Both the position numbers and the translations under genes were made by a program. Positions 51,978-61,228 of a stretch of 64,000 nt of DNA are shown one piece after another. A model generated the notes under the pieces. The model was not told where the DNA came from. It did not search any database and saw only the letters and a program-made list of their open reading frames with translations. Source of the DNA: Flavobacteriaceae bacterium CG2_30_31_66 (GTDB lineage: Bacteria > Bacteroidota > Bacteroidia > Flavobacteriales > Flavobacteriaceae); the NCBI GenBank assembly GCA_001873065.1, contig MNYM01000035.1, positions 186,001 to 250,000 of the forward strand, written 5' to 3'. Positions within the stretch are counted from its first letter, which is position 1, and each line of letters begins with the position of its first letter.

Positions 51978-52514
51978 TTAAAAAAACGAAAATCCAATTC
52001 CAAATGAAACGCTGTCTAATCTATTATTTTCAAAACCAATGATTCCTTTTCTATGGAAATCAAGCCTAATAATGGTATTCCATCTTTTTTCGCCAGCAAT
52101 TTGAACTCCAGTCCCAAAACCATAATAATTTCCATTTGGATAATTGCTTGAAGGACGCCACATTTTTCCATAACTTCCTTCCACAAAAAAGGCATCTCCT
52201 TCATTTTCAGTAATGTTAACACGCATTGTTCCATAAGTTGGAAACGCGCTCACTGCATAATTCCAATGATAATCAAAACCTGCATTGACACTTATTGCAA
52301 TTCTTTTCATGAATTCATAACCAAATCCAGCTCTAAAAAAAATAGCTGAAGGAATTAACATAGATTCATCATCTTCGGAATCAAAAAGAACATAATTTTC
52401 ATTAAAAGCCAAAGAAACATTTACACTACCATTAAAAAATGGTTTTCCTAACTTTTCTTGAGAAATTATAGTGAACGACGAAAAAATTAGTAGAAAAAAG
52501 AATGTTTTTTTCAT
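51978..52514 (-). CDS. Small outer-membrane beta-barrel protein
   Basis: 178 residues with signal peptide (about 1-19, MKKTFFFLLIFSSFTIISQ) and alternating strands to the end (GSVNVSLAFNENYVLFD, FFRAGFGYEFMKRIAISVNAG, FGTGVQIAGEKRWNTIIRLD, SVSFGIGFSFF). A C-terminal Phe after aromatic alternation fits outer-membrane insertion. Function unknown. Confidence 0.8.
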   Translation of the reverse strand: MKKTFFFLLIFSSFTIISQEKLGKPFFNGSVNVSLAFNENYVLFDSEDDESMLIPSAIFFRAGFGYEFMKRIAISVNAGFDYHWNYAVSAFPTYGTMRVNITENEGDAFFVEGSYGKMWRPSSNYPNGNYYGFGTGVQIAGEKRWNTIIRLDFHRKGIIGFENNRLDSVSFGIGFSFF

Positions 52515-52546
52515 AAAAAAAAATTTAAATTTTAACGTATCAAAAA

Positions 52547-53239
52547 TTATTCCGAAGAAATTTGTTTAATAAAATCATCCACAGAAATTGCTTCATTCAC
52601 ACTAAAATTCCCAATTTTAGTTCTTCTCAAGGCTGATAAATACGCTCCAGAATTTAATGCTTTTCCAAAATCAAAAGCCAATGAACGAATGTAAGTTCCT
52701 TTGCTACAAACTACTCTGAAATGAAGATTTGGCATTTCAATTTTGGTAATTTCAAAATCAAAAATCGTAATTTCTCTTGATTTTATTTCGGCTGTTTCGC
52801 CTTTTCTAGCAATGTCATATAATCGTTTTCCCTCATGTTTGATAGCAGAAAAAATGGGAGGTTTTTGTTGAATTGTGCCTATAAATTGTTTGGTAGTTTC
52901 TTCAATTAAACTGGGAGTTATATGAGAAATGTCGAAGGTTTTATCAATAGTTGTTTCTAAATCGTAACTTGGAGTTGTTGCGCCAATTGTAAAAATTCCT
53001 ATATATTCTTTGATTTGCGCTTGATAAGAATCAATGTTTTTGGTTTGATTTCCAGTGCAAAGAATCAATAGTCCTGTTGCAAGAGGGTCTAAAGTGCCTG
53101 CATGACCTACTTTAATATTTTTAAAATGAAAACGCTGTTTGATGTACCAACGAAGTTTATTGACTACCTGAAATGACGTCCATCCTAAAGGTTTGTCAAT
53201 CAATAAAACTTGACCATTTTTGAAGTTTTCTTCGGTCAT
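52547..53239 (-). CDS. truB: tRNA pseudouridine(55) synthase TruB
   Basis: 230 residues, the short TruB type. Catalytic aspartate in VGHAGTLDPLATGLLILCTG, RNA-binding SQAIKHEGKRLYDIARKG-like segment (here FSAIKHEGKRLYDIARKG) and CSKGTYIRSLAFDFG. Makes pseudouridine-55 in tRNA. Last gene of the ftsX-DUF3098-uppP-truB run, 7 bp after uppP. Confidence 0.96.
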   Translation of the reverse strand: MTEENFKNGQVLLIDKPLGWTSFQVVNKLRWYIKQRFHFKNIKVGHAGTLDPLATGLLILCTGNQTKNIDSYQAQIKEYIGIFTIGATTPSYDLETTIDKTFDISHITPSLIEETTKQFIGTIQQKPPIFSAIKHEGKRLYDIARKGETAEIKSREITIFDFEITKIEMPNLHFRVVCSKGTYIRSLAFDFGKALNSGAYLSALRRTKIGNFSVNEAISVDDFIKQISSE

Positions 53240-53246
53240 GAAAATC

Positions 53247-54056
53247 TTAAATAGTTAATTTATAAACGAAAAAATGAATGATTAACAAGATTATTCCAAA
53301 GAAAATACGATAATATCCAAAAATTTTAAATCCTTTTTTACTTAAATAATCAATGAACGATTTGATGGCAATCAAGGCAACAATAAAAGCAACAATATTT
53401 CCAACTATTAAATAGTTGATTTGATCTGCAGAAAGTTCAAAACCAGCTTTGTAATAATCGTAGCTTTTTTTCAAAGTAGCTCCCAACATTGTAGGAACAG
53501 CTAAAAAAAATGAAAATTCAGCCGCTGTTTTTCTATTGATTTTTTGGGTCATTCCACCCACAATACTTGCACCACTTCTTGAGGTTCCCGGAATCATTGC
53601 CAAACATTGAAAAAATCCAATTTTTAAAGCTGTCAAATACGAAATTTCAGTGTGAGCAATTGGATTTTCAGCGTCAAATTCTTCATTTGCTTTGAACCAA
53701 TCATCTACTTTTAAAAGTATAAATCCGCCAATAATTAAAGAGATAGCCACTGTTACTGGGCTTTCTAGCAATTCGTCAATCACATCACTCAACAACAAAC
53801 CCAAAGCCACAGCAGGAATAAATGCAACTGCTAGTTTTAAATAAAAATCAAAACTTTGAAAAAATCGTTTCCAATACAAAACTACGACTGATAAAATGGC
53901 TCCTAATTGAATGACAATCGTAAAAAGTTTGGTAAAATCATCTGTGGCAATTCGCATAAATGACGAAGCAATGATCATGTGTCCTGTTGAAGAAACAGGT
54001 AAATATTCGGTTATTCCCTCAATAATTGCTAAAATAATGGCTTCAATTAAATTCAT
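53247..54056 (-). CDS. uppP: Undecaprenyl-diphosphatase UppP (BacA)
   Basis: 269 residues from the ATG at 54056; a longer start would overlap the DUF3098 gene. Eight membrane helices and the two signatures [15 protein letters not shown] and [13 protein letters not shown]. Recycles undecaprenyl pyrophosphate for cell-wall synthesis. Starts 2 bp after the DUF3098 stop. Confidence 0.96.
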   Translation of the reverse strand: MNLIEAIILAIIEGITEYLPVSSTGHMIIASSFMRIATDDFTKLFTIVIQLGAILSVVVLYWKRFFQSFDFYLKLAVAFIPAVALGLLLSDVIDELLESPVTVAISLIIGGFILLKVDDWFKANEEFDAENPIAHTEISYLTALKIGFFQCLAMIPGTSRSGASIVGGMTQKINRKTAAEFSFFLAVPTMLGATLKKSYDYYKAGFELSADQINYLIVGNIVAFIVALIAIKSFIDYLSKKGFKIFGYYRIFFGIILLIIHFFVYKLTI

Positions 54057-54058
54057 TT

Positions 54059-54301
54059 TTATTTTTTTGGATTCAATAAAATGGCATAAATCTCTATTCC
54101 TAAACCAATAATGACTAGGGTTGGTGACAGCCGAATTCGCTGCCAATTGTAAATATCTTCGTTAAAAACATTCGGATTTTCACTTCCTCCACCTGCCATA
54201 AAAATAAATCCAATTGCGATAAAAGCAATTCCAATCAACATGAAAATATAATTTTTTTTACCAAAGAGAAATGTTTTCTCTGAATTTGTTTCATTTTTCA
54301 T
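54059..54301 (-). CDS. DUF3098-family membrane protein
   Basis: 80 residues with two helices (about 16-34 [19 protein letters not shown], and 60-75 [14 protein letters not shown]) joined by a short loop with [20 protein letters not shown]. The placement between ftsX and uppP is conserved in Bacteroidetes and suggests a cell-envelope or division role, not proven. Confidence 0.88.
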   Translation of the reverse strand: MKNETNSEKTFLFGKKNYIFMLIGIAFIAIGFIFMAGGGSENPNVFNEDIYNWQRIRLSPTLVIIGLGIEIYAILLNPKK

Positions 54302-54307
54302 AAAATT

Positions 54308-55186
54308 CTAATAATAAAGTTCGTCTGTTTTTAAATTTAAAAAACGCTGCGTTGCAAAAAATGTACTTAATAATGTAATTAAAAAAGAAGTAAAAATAAC
54401 TCCTAAAAAAAGAAAAATCAATGAAGGATAATCCTCTAAAAGCAACAAACTTGGGATGTATTTGTCAATATAATACACCACAAAACCCAATCCAATGAAT
54501 GCTAAAAGAGCACCCATCATTCCTAATTTTATGCTTGTTAAGATAAATGGTTTTCTGATAAAACTTTTTGTTGCGCCCACCATTTGCATGGTTTTTATGG
54601 TAAATCTTTTTGAGTAAATTGTCAATCTGATAGCACTGTTGATGAGAATAATTGCAATAATTCCAAAGAAACTACTGATAACTAACAACCAGAAACTGAC
54701 TCTTTTAATGTTTTCGGTCAATAAATTAATCAATGGTTTATCATAAGAAACCGCTGTCACAAAAGTATTTTTCAAATATTTTTGCTCCAATTCTAGCATT
54801 TTTTCTGGAGTCACAAATTCCGCTTTTAGGTAAAGATCAATTCCATTTTTCAGTGGATTTTTTCCTAAAAATTCTAAAAAATCTTCACCAATTTCTTCAC
54901 TATAAATTTTTGCTGCGTCTTCTTTACTGATATAAATCGCTTTGTTTGTAAAAGGTTCTTCTTGGATAAATTTCAAAAAAACATTGATTTGTTTTTGAGT
55001 TACTTCATCTTTTAAAAATAAAGTAATTGCTACTTGTTCTTTTACGATATTGGCAACTTTGGTTGATTTTAATAAAATCAACCCTAAAATTCCGACCATA
55101 AATAATACCAAAGCAATGCTTATTACGACCGAAAAATAAGAAGATTGTAATCGTCTTTTTTGGTAAGAATCAAACTTAGATGACAT
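54308..55186 (-). CDS. ftsX: Cell-division ABC-transporter-like permease FtsX
   Basis: 292 residues from the ATG at 55186 (MSSKFDSYQKRR); a longer frame upstream covers intergenic DNA. Four membrane helices, extracytoplasmic domain with PFTNKAIYISKEDAAKIYSEE and VTPEKMLELEQKYL, and a FtsX core TIKTMQMVGATKSFIRKPF. With FtsE it activates peptidoglycan hydrolases at division; ftsE is not next to it. Confidence 0.94.
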   Translation of the reverse strand: MSSKFDSYQKRRLQSSYFSVVISIALVLFMVGILGLILLKSTKVANIVKEQVAITLFLKDEVTQKQINVFLKFIQEEPFTNKAIYISKEDAAKIYSEEIGEDFLEFLGKNPLKNGIDLYLKAEFVTPEKMLELEQKYLKNTFVTAVSYDKPLINLLTENIKRVSFWLLVISSFFGIIAIILINSAIRLTIYSKRFTIKTMQMVGATKSFIRKPFILTSIKLGMMGALLAFIGLGFVVYYIDKYIPSLLLLEDYPSLIFLFLGVIFTSFLITLLSTFFATQRFLNLKTDELYY

Positions 55187-55251
55187 TGATTTTTTATTAT
55201 TAAACGCTCGCAATATACAAAAATTAGATGGCAGAATTGAAGTTGAAAGCT

Positions 55252-55668
55252 TTAGATCTTTTGAGAAATATGAATTTCTTGGCAAAGTTCAATAAGCACT
55301 CCATTTGTGGTTTTTGGATGTAAAAAAACAACTAATTTATTGTCAGCACCTTTTTTGGGTGTTTCATTTAAAACTACAAAACCTTCTTTTTTAAGTCTTA
55401 CTATTTCAGCAAAAATATCTTGAACCAAAAAAGCAATATGATGAATTCCTTCGCTTTTTTTTTCAATAAATTTTGCAATCGAACTTTCAGGATTTGTGGC
55501 TTGTAACAATTCGATTTTATTGGGGCCAGATTTAAAAAAGGATGTTTTTACTCCTTCTGAAACTACTTCTTCAATTTTATAATGTGGGGCTCCAAAAAGT
55601 GACGCAAATAATTGATTTGATTTTTCCAAATCTTTCACTGCGATTCCAATATGTTCAATTTTATCCAT
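55252..55668 (-). CDS. mce: Methylmalonyl-CoA epimerase
   Basis: 138 residues, VOC fold. Metal/substrate residues in KIEHIGIAVKDLEK, IELLQATNPESSIA, EGIHHIAFLVQDI and NGVLIELCQ (two His and two Glu as in the family). Interconverts methylmalonyl-CoA isomers in propionate metabolism. Upstream of ftsX on the same strand with 65 bp between. Confidence 0.94.
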   Translation of the reverse strand: MDKIEHIGIAVKDLEKSNQLFASLFGAPHYKIEEVVSEGVKTSFFKSGPNKIELLQATNPESSIAKFIEKKSEGIHHIAFLVQDIFAEIVRLKKEGFVVLNETPKKGADNKLVVFLHPKTTNGVLIELCQEIHISQKI

Positions 55669-55683
55669 GATGTAAAAATAAAA

Positions 55684-55714
55684 AAACCAGTAAACAAAAA
55701 ACGTTTACTGGTTT
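55684..55714 (-). terminator. Rho-independent terminator after the DUF5689 lipoprotein gene
   Basis: 12-bp stem AAACCAGTAAAC / GTTTACTGGTTT (55684-55695 with 55703-55714), loop of 7, with T run on the minus strand. It lies 23 bp beyond the DUF5689 gene stop at 55737 and before the epimerase gene start. Confidence 0.85.
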
Positions 55715-55736
55715 AAAATTTTTCTGTTTGTTAGTG

Positions 55737-57179
55737 TTATTTTCTAACTAATATTTTAACGTTATCTACTTCATAAGTTCCATCAATTGTATTAGCGGCA
55801 TTATCTCCTCCTATATATTTGAAAGCAATGTGAGCTGTGCCTGAAAATCCACTTAAATCAATAGCACCAGAATCAACCCAATTTTGGAAATTTTCACTTC
55901 TAGAAACGATTGTTGCTGGTAATTTTTGCCAAGTTGCGGTTGCAATACTTGTGGTTGTACCATCCCAGTTTGTTGATATTAATACCTCTAGGATACTATC
56001 ATCAGGAAAATTATTGGAAGTTTGGAAATTTAAAAACTCTAAATCTTGTGCATTTAGATTGATAATTGGAGAAATCATCCAAGCAATATTACTTTCATTG
56101 CCTGAATTAAATGCACCCATTGAAGCAATTTTACTGTTGGGGTTGCCAGAGTCTGTTGAGGTTAAAACTCTCCAATTAAAACGCCCTGCTTGTGCAAAAG
56201 AAATCCAACCATTTCCTCCTAAAGGATTTGTAGAAGTCATTGCTTCAAAATTTTCTTGAAAAACTGGGGTAAAATCGTTCGAATTTAGTGGAGTACATCT
56301 ATCATCGCTAACCATATTTACATCTTCTATTCCATTTAAAACCAATACAGTAAAATCTCCACCAAAGTCTTTACTAACCACTGCATTTATAGTTCCTGCT
56401 TTTTTGGGCAATGTGTTATTAGCAAATGATGCAAAAGAACTGGTTTCTAATTTTGCACTAACAAATCCAAAACCCTCACATGATTCTAATGAACGTTGTG
56501 TGTCAAAATCTTCTGTAGGATCAACATAGGATTTTCCTATTAAATTATCAGGAAAAAACACATTTTGTACAGTAACAAAAGTGCTTACATGTTGACCGAT
56601 ACTTGATAAGGAAACAATTTTTGGCACGATTACTTCAGTTTTTTCAGATCTAAATAGATGAAAATTTAATTGATTTCCTGAGATATTTTCAATTTCTCTA
56701 GTGTCAGTTGGTTTAATTTTACCGCCAATTGCTGTTACACCATCACCAGAATTTGTCTCTCCGATATACAAATCTTTTAGATAAACATATACTTCTCTAC
56801 CAATATTAAATTTGTTGTAATTGTCATTTAAATTCAAAGCAACTTTAATTCCTGTTGTAGGGTTTTCAGGAGAGTCTTGCATGTAAAATTCTTGATAAAA
56901 ATTTCCTGATTGATCAGAAGAAATGACATATCCTTTTACGACAGTTTTAGAAACAATTTGCAATGGGTTATTTCCGGATGTAAATAAAGCTTTTACGTCA
57001 CTTATTGTTTTTAATTCATATTTTCCTTTTTGGATACTATCTAAAATAGAATTTAATTTTACATTCTCTTCAGTTCCTAAAGCATTTGGAACTTCAAAAT
57101 TTCCTTCTTCTACACAAGATGTAAAAGAGATACTTGAGATAAATGTTAGTATTAAAATGATGATTTTACTTGTTTTCAT
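55737..57179 (-). CDS. DUF5689 / choice-of-anchor J lipoprotein
   Basis: 480 residues from the ATG at 57179 (a TTG two codons up is the alternative). Lipid cysteine at 22 (SISFTSC) followed by VEEG, weakly like an export signal. N-terminal DUF5689 (about 40-270, VVKGYVISSDQSGNFYQEFYMQ, VQNVFFPDNL); C-terminal beta-jelly roll of choice-of-anchor J type (about 305-480, FNWRVLTSTDSGNP, AWMISPIINLNA, AHIAFKYIGG). Follows the TonB receptor gene by 18 bp, so it may be the surface partner of that receptor, in the place a SusD protein takes elsewhere. Confidence 0.9.
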   Translation of the reverse strand: MKTSKIIILILTFISSISFTSCVEEGNFEVPNALGTEENVKLNSILDSIQKGKYELKTISDVKALFTSGNNPLQIVSKTVVKGYVISSDQSGNFYQEFYMQDSPENPTTGIKVALNLNDNYNKFNIGREVYVYLKDLYIGETNSGDGVTAIGGKIKPTDTREIENISGNQLNFHLFRSEKTEVIVPKIVSLSSIGQHVSTFVTVQNVFFPDNLIGKSYVDPTEDFDTQRSLESCEGFGFVSAKLETSSFASFANNTLPKKAGTINAVVSKDFGGDFTVLVLNGIEDVNMVSDDRCTPLNSNDFTPVFQENFEAMTSTNPLGGNGWISFAQAGRFNWRVLTSTDSGNPNSKIASMGAFNSGNESNIAWMISPIINLNAQDLEFLNFQTSNNFPDDSILEVLISTNWDGTTTSIATATWQKLPATIVSRSENFQNWVDSGAIDLSGFSGTAHIAFKYIGGDNAANTIDGTYEVDNVKILVRK

Positions 57180-57197
57180 GTTCAATTGTATTATATT

Positions 57198-59957
57198 TTA
57201 AAATCTTAAGTTTACGTTTAAAAAGTAAGTAGTGCCTCTACCATACCAATATTTATTACCAAAAACGGGAGTATCCAATGCTTTGTCATCTTTTAATTGA
57301 CGAAAGTTTGCGTTTCTTCCTTGTTCAAATCCACCAGATTTGTATTCTTGATTCAATAAGTTATTTACAGTTGCAAAGACACTGATAAATTTATCGTTAA
57401 TTTTCCAAGATTTACCTCCAATTAAGTTGACAACCATATAATCATCAAAACGTTCTTGTTGCAACAATTCTCTTGCCAATGCTGGATCATAGTCATTAAA
57501 AGGTAATCCATCATCATCAGTATAAAAATTGCTTGTTCTATTTAATGGTGCAACATCTACAAAAATATTACTGAAAAAATTTGCTGTTGTGCCAAACCAC
57601 CAATAATCAGGATCTCTGTATTCAAAACCAACAGAATAAGCATTTTGTGGTCCTGAAGCTAATCTGTAATTTTTTAAATTAGAGACGTAATCTATAGTTC
57701 TAAATTTATTATTAAAACTAGCCTTATTAGCTACATCAGATGTCAAATATAAATTTGGATTATTTGCATACGTATATTGCCCTATTGAAGCAGCTCCTTT
57801 CAACTTAATGGTTGGGGTAACTTGCGCTTCTAAACCTAACTCAACACCTAGATGTTTTTTGTCAATTCCATTTAAAATTTCTTGCACGAAAAAATTATTG
57901 TCTCTATTATCCCCACTAATTCCATCAGCAAAAAAGAAAGAAATTTCAGTTGCATCTTGAATGTAATTATAAAAACCTGTTATTCTTGAGGTGATTATTG
58001 GGCTTCTTACGATATAACTCGCATCAAAAGAAAATATTTTTTCGCTTTGTAAATTTTCAACAACATTATTATTTTCCCTTGAATTTGAAAATGAATTTCT
58101 GATTGTTGGTGCTTGTGTCATGTAAGCCACATTTGCATCCAATAAATGACGTCCGGTGATTTTATACGTTGCTCCACCTTTCAATCCAAAATTAGTGAAA
58201 TCAATTATTTCTGATAATCCAAGAGAATTGTTAGGAAATCTTCCGTTTTGAAACAAACCCCTTCTTTGATGAGTAGTATTTGAAATATTAAATGCAGTGA
58301 AAAAATCAATTTTTTTATATTTAAACTGTAATTGCGTAAAAGCACTAACCACACCTGAAACCAATGTATAATTGTATTTAAACTTATCTCCTTCTCGTAT
58401 AACATTGTTTTGATTCAATAAATTGTTTTGCATTTTATCTGAACTATCTGCAAAAGGATTGATGTCCAAATATCCTATTCCTCCTAATAAATCTAAAACA
58501 GAAGCAAAATTTTTAGAGTACATAGTTCTCGCTTCTAATTTTGCATTCAGAGTAATGTTATTATTAATTTGTGAATTCAAAATTGAATTCAAGGTCAATT
58601 GTTTGTCATCATTTCTATCTTCATAAAACACATAAGCATTGTTTATTCCTACTGATGCGTTGGTAATATTCGCATCATAAATTCTATTCCAATCAATTTG
58701 ACCATCATTTTGAAAGTTTTGCAACGATTCATAAGCACCCGCTAAATCCTCTTTAGATAAAAAATAACTTGGTAATTTTTGATAATAAACAGGACTCGGA
58801 TTTGCGCCACCATTAAAATCCAAACGACTATTCCCAATTTTCCCAAACTGATAGGCGAAGTTTGTATAAAGAGACGTATTTTCAGAAATATCCCAATAAT
58901 GGTTTAACATTAAAATAGGTTCTTCAACATTTTTGATCCTTGAATTGATTTTATTACCATTCAAATAACCCCAATATTCATTATACTTAATATCTTTTAA
59001 ATCATAAACTTCTTGCGTGTTTGGGGAGGATTTTCCTCTTTTATTAGGAGCAAAAATAGAAGTGAAATTAATACTATGTTTTTTATTTATTTTTTTTTCA
59101 ATAGATGCAAAAAGTGAATAAGCATCATAGCTTGAACCATCATTAAAACCCTCAATTCCAGATCTTCTACTTCCAGAAAAAGTCATTGCCCAACCATCTT
59201 CTCTAATTCCTGTTGAATAGGTTGCCATCACTCTGTGAACGTAACTTCTGTTTGATGAAGCATACGAAACTCTAACACCCGGTCTTTGTTGTGAAGCTCT
59301 TGTGTTGATGTTTGTAGAACCTAAAACGCCACCAAAAGTAAATGCTGACGGACTCAATCCGTTGTTGAATTCTTGATTTCTTAGCACATCATTTAAACCT
59401 CCCCAATTGCTCCATTGTGCTCTGCCATCATACAATTTATTCATTTCAATACCATTGACTAGCACTTTTCCGTTTCCAGAATCTAATCCTTTGATACTAA
59501 AAAATGAAGAACTAAACTCAAAAGCAGCAGTTCTTAAAAAAACATCCTGAGTTGCTTGCAATAACCCAGCAATATTATCTGCAGCACCACTATCGTCATT
59601 TAACTCATCATCGGAAAGACTAATTAAGCTTAAATCTAAACTTTGATTGGCATCTTTATAAAATAAAATAGTACCCAAATCAATAGTTTTTCCTGTTAAT
59701 TCAATTGGGAAATTTTGAGATTCATAGCCTATTAATTTTAGCGCCACAATATAGCTTCCATTAGGTAAGTCTTTAAGAATAAAAATTCCATCATCACCAG
59801 TATTCTGAATTGATGCAGTATTTAAAATACTTACCAAAACACCTTGAAGAGGATTTCCGGAATTACTATCAGTTACAATTCCTTTTACAATATTTTGCGC
59901 ATTGATTCCTAATGTTAGGAAAAGCGAGGCAAATATTGTTAAAATAATTTTTCTCAT
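57198..59957 (-). CDS. TonB-dependent outer-membrane receptor with carboxypeptidase-regulatory domain
   Basis: 919 residues. Signal peptide at 1-20 (TLGINAQ), carboxypeptidase-regulatory-like domain (about 23-100, VKGIVTDSNSGNPLQGVLV), plug (about 130-240, SFFSIKGLDSGNGKVLVNGIEM) and barrel ending in FLNVNLRF. Divergent from a secreted nuclease-like gene with 141 bp between and followed by the DUF5689 lipoprotein. Substrate unknown. Confidence 0.94.
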   Translation of the reverse strand: MRKIILTIFASLFLTLGINAQNIVKGIVTDSNSGNPLQGVLVSILNTASIQNTGDDGIFILKDLPNGSYIVALKLIGYESQNFPIELTGKTIDLGTILFYKDANQSLDLSLISLSDDELNDDSGAADNIAGLLQATQDVFLRTAAFEFSSSFFSIKGLDSGNGKVLVNGIEMNKLYDGRAQWSNWGGLNDVLRNQEFNNGLSPSAFTFGGVLGSTNINTRASQQRPGVRVSYASSNRSYVHRVMATYSTGIREDGWAMTFSGSRRSGIEGFNDGSSYDAYSLFASIEKKINKKHSINFTSIFAPNKRGKSSPNTQEVYDLKDIKYNEYWGYLNGNKINSRIKNVEEPILMLNHYWDISENTSLYTNFAYQFGKIGNSRLDFNGGANPSPVYYQKLPSYFLSKEDLAGAYESLQNFQNDGQIDWNRIYDANITNASVGINNAYVFYEDRNDDKQLTLNSILNSQINNNITLNAKLEARTMYSKNFASVLDLLGGIGYLDINPFADSSDKMQNNLLNQNNVIREGDKFKYNYTLVSGVVSAFTQLQFKYKKIDFFTAFNISNTTHQRRGLFQNGRFPNNSLGLSEIIDFTNFGLKGGATYKITGRHLLDANVAYMTQAPTIRNSFSNSRENNNVVENLQSEKIFSFDASYIVRSPIITSRITGFYNYIQDATEISFFFADGISGDNRDNNFFVQEILNGIDKKHLGVELGLEAQVTPTIKLKGAASIGQYTYANNPNLYLTSDVANKASFNNKFRTIDYVSNLKNYRLASGPQNAYSVGFEYRDPDYWWFGTTANFFSNIFVDVAPLNRTSNFYTDDDGLPFNDYDPALARELLQQERFDDYMVVNLIGGKSWKINDKFISVFATVNNLLNQEYKSGGFEQGRNANFRQLKDDKALDTPVFGNKYWYGRGTTYFLNVNLRF

Positions 59958-59999
59958 AAATTAACGTTTGTTTTTTTATTTTTTCTAATAAAATGGACA

Positions 60000-60007
60000 C
60001 AAATTTA
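60000..60007 (-). promoter_or_regulatory. Predicted -7 promoter box of the TonB receptor-DUF5689 operon
   Basis: Minus strand TAAATTTG is an exact TAnnTTTG match, 43 bp before the receptor ATG. Upstream of it lies an inverted repeat with TTAACATTAG (60025-60034, minus strand). Confidence 0.45.
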
Positions 60008-60014
60008 AATGTTT

Positions 60015-60041
60015 TTAACATATCCTAATGTTAAAATAACA
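60015..60041. promoter_or_regulatory. TTAACA/TAATGTTA inverted-repeat cluster between divergent promoters
   Basis: TTAACA at 60015-60020, TAATGTTA at 60026-60033 and TAACATTA at 60037-60044 form facing copies of one motif. The minus-strand 10-mer TTAACATTAG (60025-60034) also occurs upstream of the other TonB receptor gene (34317-34326). Possible shared regulator site. Confidence 0.35.
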
Positions 60042-60072
60042 TTATGATATTAAAATCAAACTTTTTGTTTTA

Positions 60073-60080
60073 TAAGTTTG
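60073..60080 (+). promoter_or_regulatory. Predicted -7 promoter box of the secreted nuclease-like gene
   Basis: TAAGTTTG matches TAnnTTTG exactly, 18 bp before the ATG at 60099, which predicts a very short leader. No -33 TTTG at the right spacing. Confidence 0.45.
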
Positions 60081-60098
60081 CAGTATTAATTTCAACCT

Positions 60099-61154
60099 AT
60101 GAAAAAATCACTTTTAATTTCGTTCATTTTTCTTTTGACAATGACGGTTATTTTTTCTCAAGAGAAAAAAAAACAATACAATATTAGAACAATTGCTTTT
60201 TATAATTTAGAAAATCTTTTTGACACCATCAATGATCTTACCATTAACGATGAAGCAAGTCCAATGATGGAGTTGAAGTCAAATAAGTCTAAAGTTTATT
60301 GGCAAAAAATAAATAATATGGCAAGCGTTATTTCTCAAATTGGCGCTGATAAAACCAATACGAGTCCAGCCATTATTGGTGTTTCCGAAGTTGAAAACTT
60401 AAGCGTTTTGGAAGATTTAGTAAAATCTGAACATTTGGCAAAAATGGATTATGGAATTGTACATTATGATTCTCCGGATAAACGAGGAATTGATGTAGCT
60501 TTACTATATCAAAAAAGATATTTTAAACCTGTTTATCATGAAACTTTTAATCCGAATATTTATAGAGAAGGGTATAAAGTTTACACAAGAGACCAATTGT
60601 TAGTTTCTGGTTATTTAGACGATGAATTGATACATGTGATTGTAAATCACTGGCCTTCAAGAAGTGGTGGCGAAGCCAAAAGCAGACCTTCACGCGAAAA
60701 AGCAGCTTTTCAAAACACCAAAATCATTGAACAAGTCCGTGAAAAAGACCCAAATGCAAAAATTATGATTATGGGTGATTTTAACGATGATCCAACAAAT
60801 TCAAGTTTTAAAAATGTATTGAAAACCAAAGAAAAAAAAGAAGATGTTGTTAAAAATGATATTTTTAATCCTTTTGAAGAAATGCACAAAAAGGGTTTTA
60901 ATACATTAGGTTATCGTGATAACATCAACTTGTTTGACATGGTTTTAATTTCTGAACCTTTACTAGAGAAAGGTGAAAAAGATTTTTCTACTTATAAAAT
61001 GTTCAAAGCGATGATTTTCAACAAACGTTTTTTAACAGGAAGAATAGGACAATATAAAGGATATCCCTTTAGAAGTTTTGCTGATGGAGGCTTTACAGGT
61101 GGATATTCAGACCACTATCCTGTGTATATTTATCTCATTAAAGAGAAAAAATAA
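60099..61154 (+). CDS. Secreted endonuclease/exonuclease/phosphatase-family protein
   Basis: 351 residues with a signal peptide (about 1-21, MKKSLLISFIFLLTMTVIFSQ). EEP metal and catalytic residues: FYNLENLFD, IGVSEVENLSVLEDL (Glu), VALLYQKRYF, VNHWPSRSGGE (His), IMGDFNDDPTNSSF (Asp-Asn) and the final GGYSDHYPVYI (Asp-His). So a DNase I-like nuclease or phosphoesterase acting outside the cytoplasm. Divergent from the TonB receptor gene, which suggests joint use of released nucleotides or phosphate. Confidence 0.93.
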   Translation: MKKSLLISFIFLLTMTVIFSQEKKKQYNIRTIAFYNLENLFDTINDLTINDEASPMMELKSNKSKVYWQKINNMASVISQIGADKTNTSPAIIGVSEVENLSVLEDLVKSEHLAKMDYGIVHYDSPDKRGIDVALLYQKRYFKPVYHETFNPNIYREGYKVYTRDQLLVSGYLDDELIHVIVNHWPSRSGGEAKSRPSREKAAFQNTKIIEQVREKDPNAKIMIMGDFNDDPTNSSFKNVLKTKEKKEDVVKNDIFNPFEEMHKKGFNTLGYRDNINLFDMVLISEPLLEKGEKDFSTYKMFKAMIFNKRFLTGRIGQYKGYPFRSFADGGFTGGYSDHYPVYIYLIKEKK

Positions 61155-61171
61155 ATCAAGATATTTAAAAT

Positions 61172-61206
61172 AAAAAGTCCCGCAATTAAAAATTGCGGGA
61201 CTTTTT
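61172..61206. terminator. Bidirectional Rho-independent terminator between the nuclease-like gene and rng
   Basis: 16-bp stem (61172-61187 with 61191-61206; core GTCCCGCAATT/AATTGCGGGAC), loop AAA, with A run and T run on the two sides. It ends both convergent genes. Confidence 0.92.
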
Positions 61207-61228
61207 TTGATAATAAATTATTGCCTTT

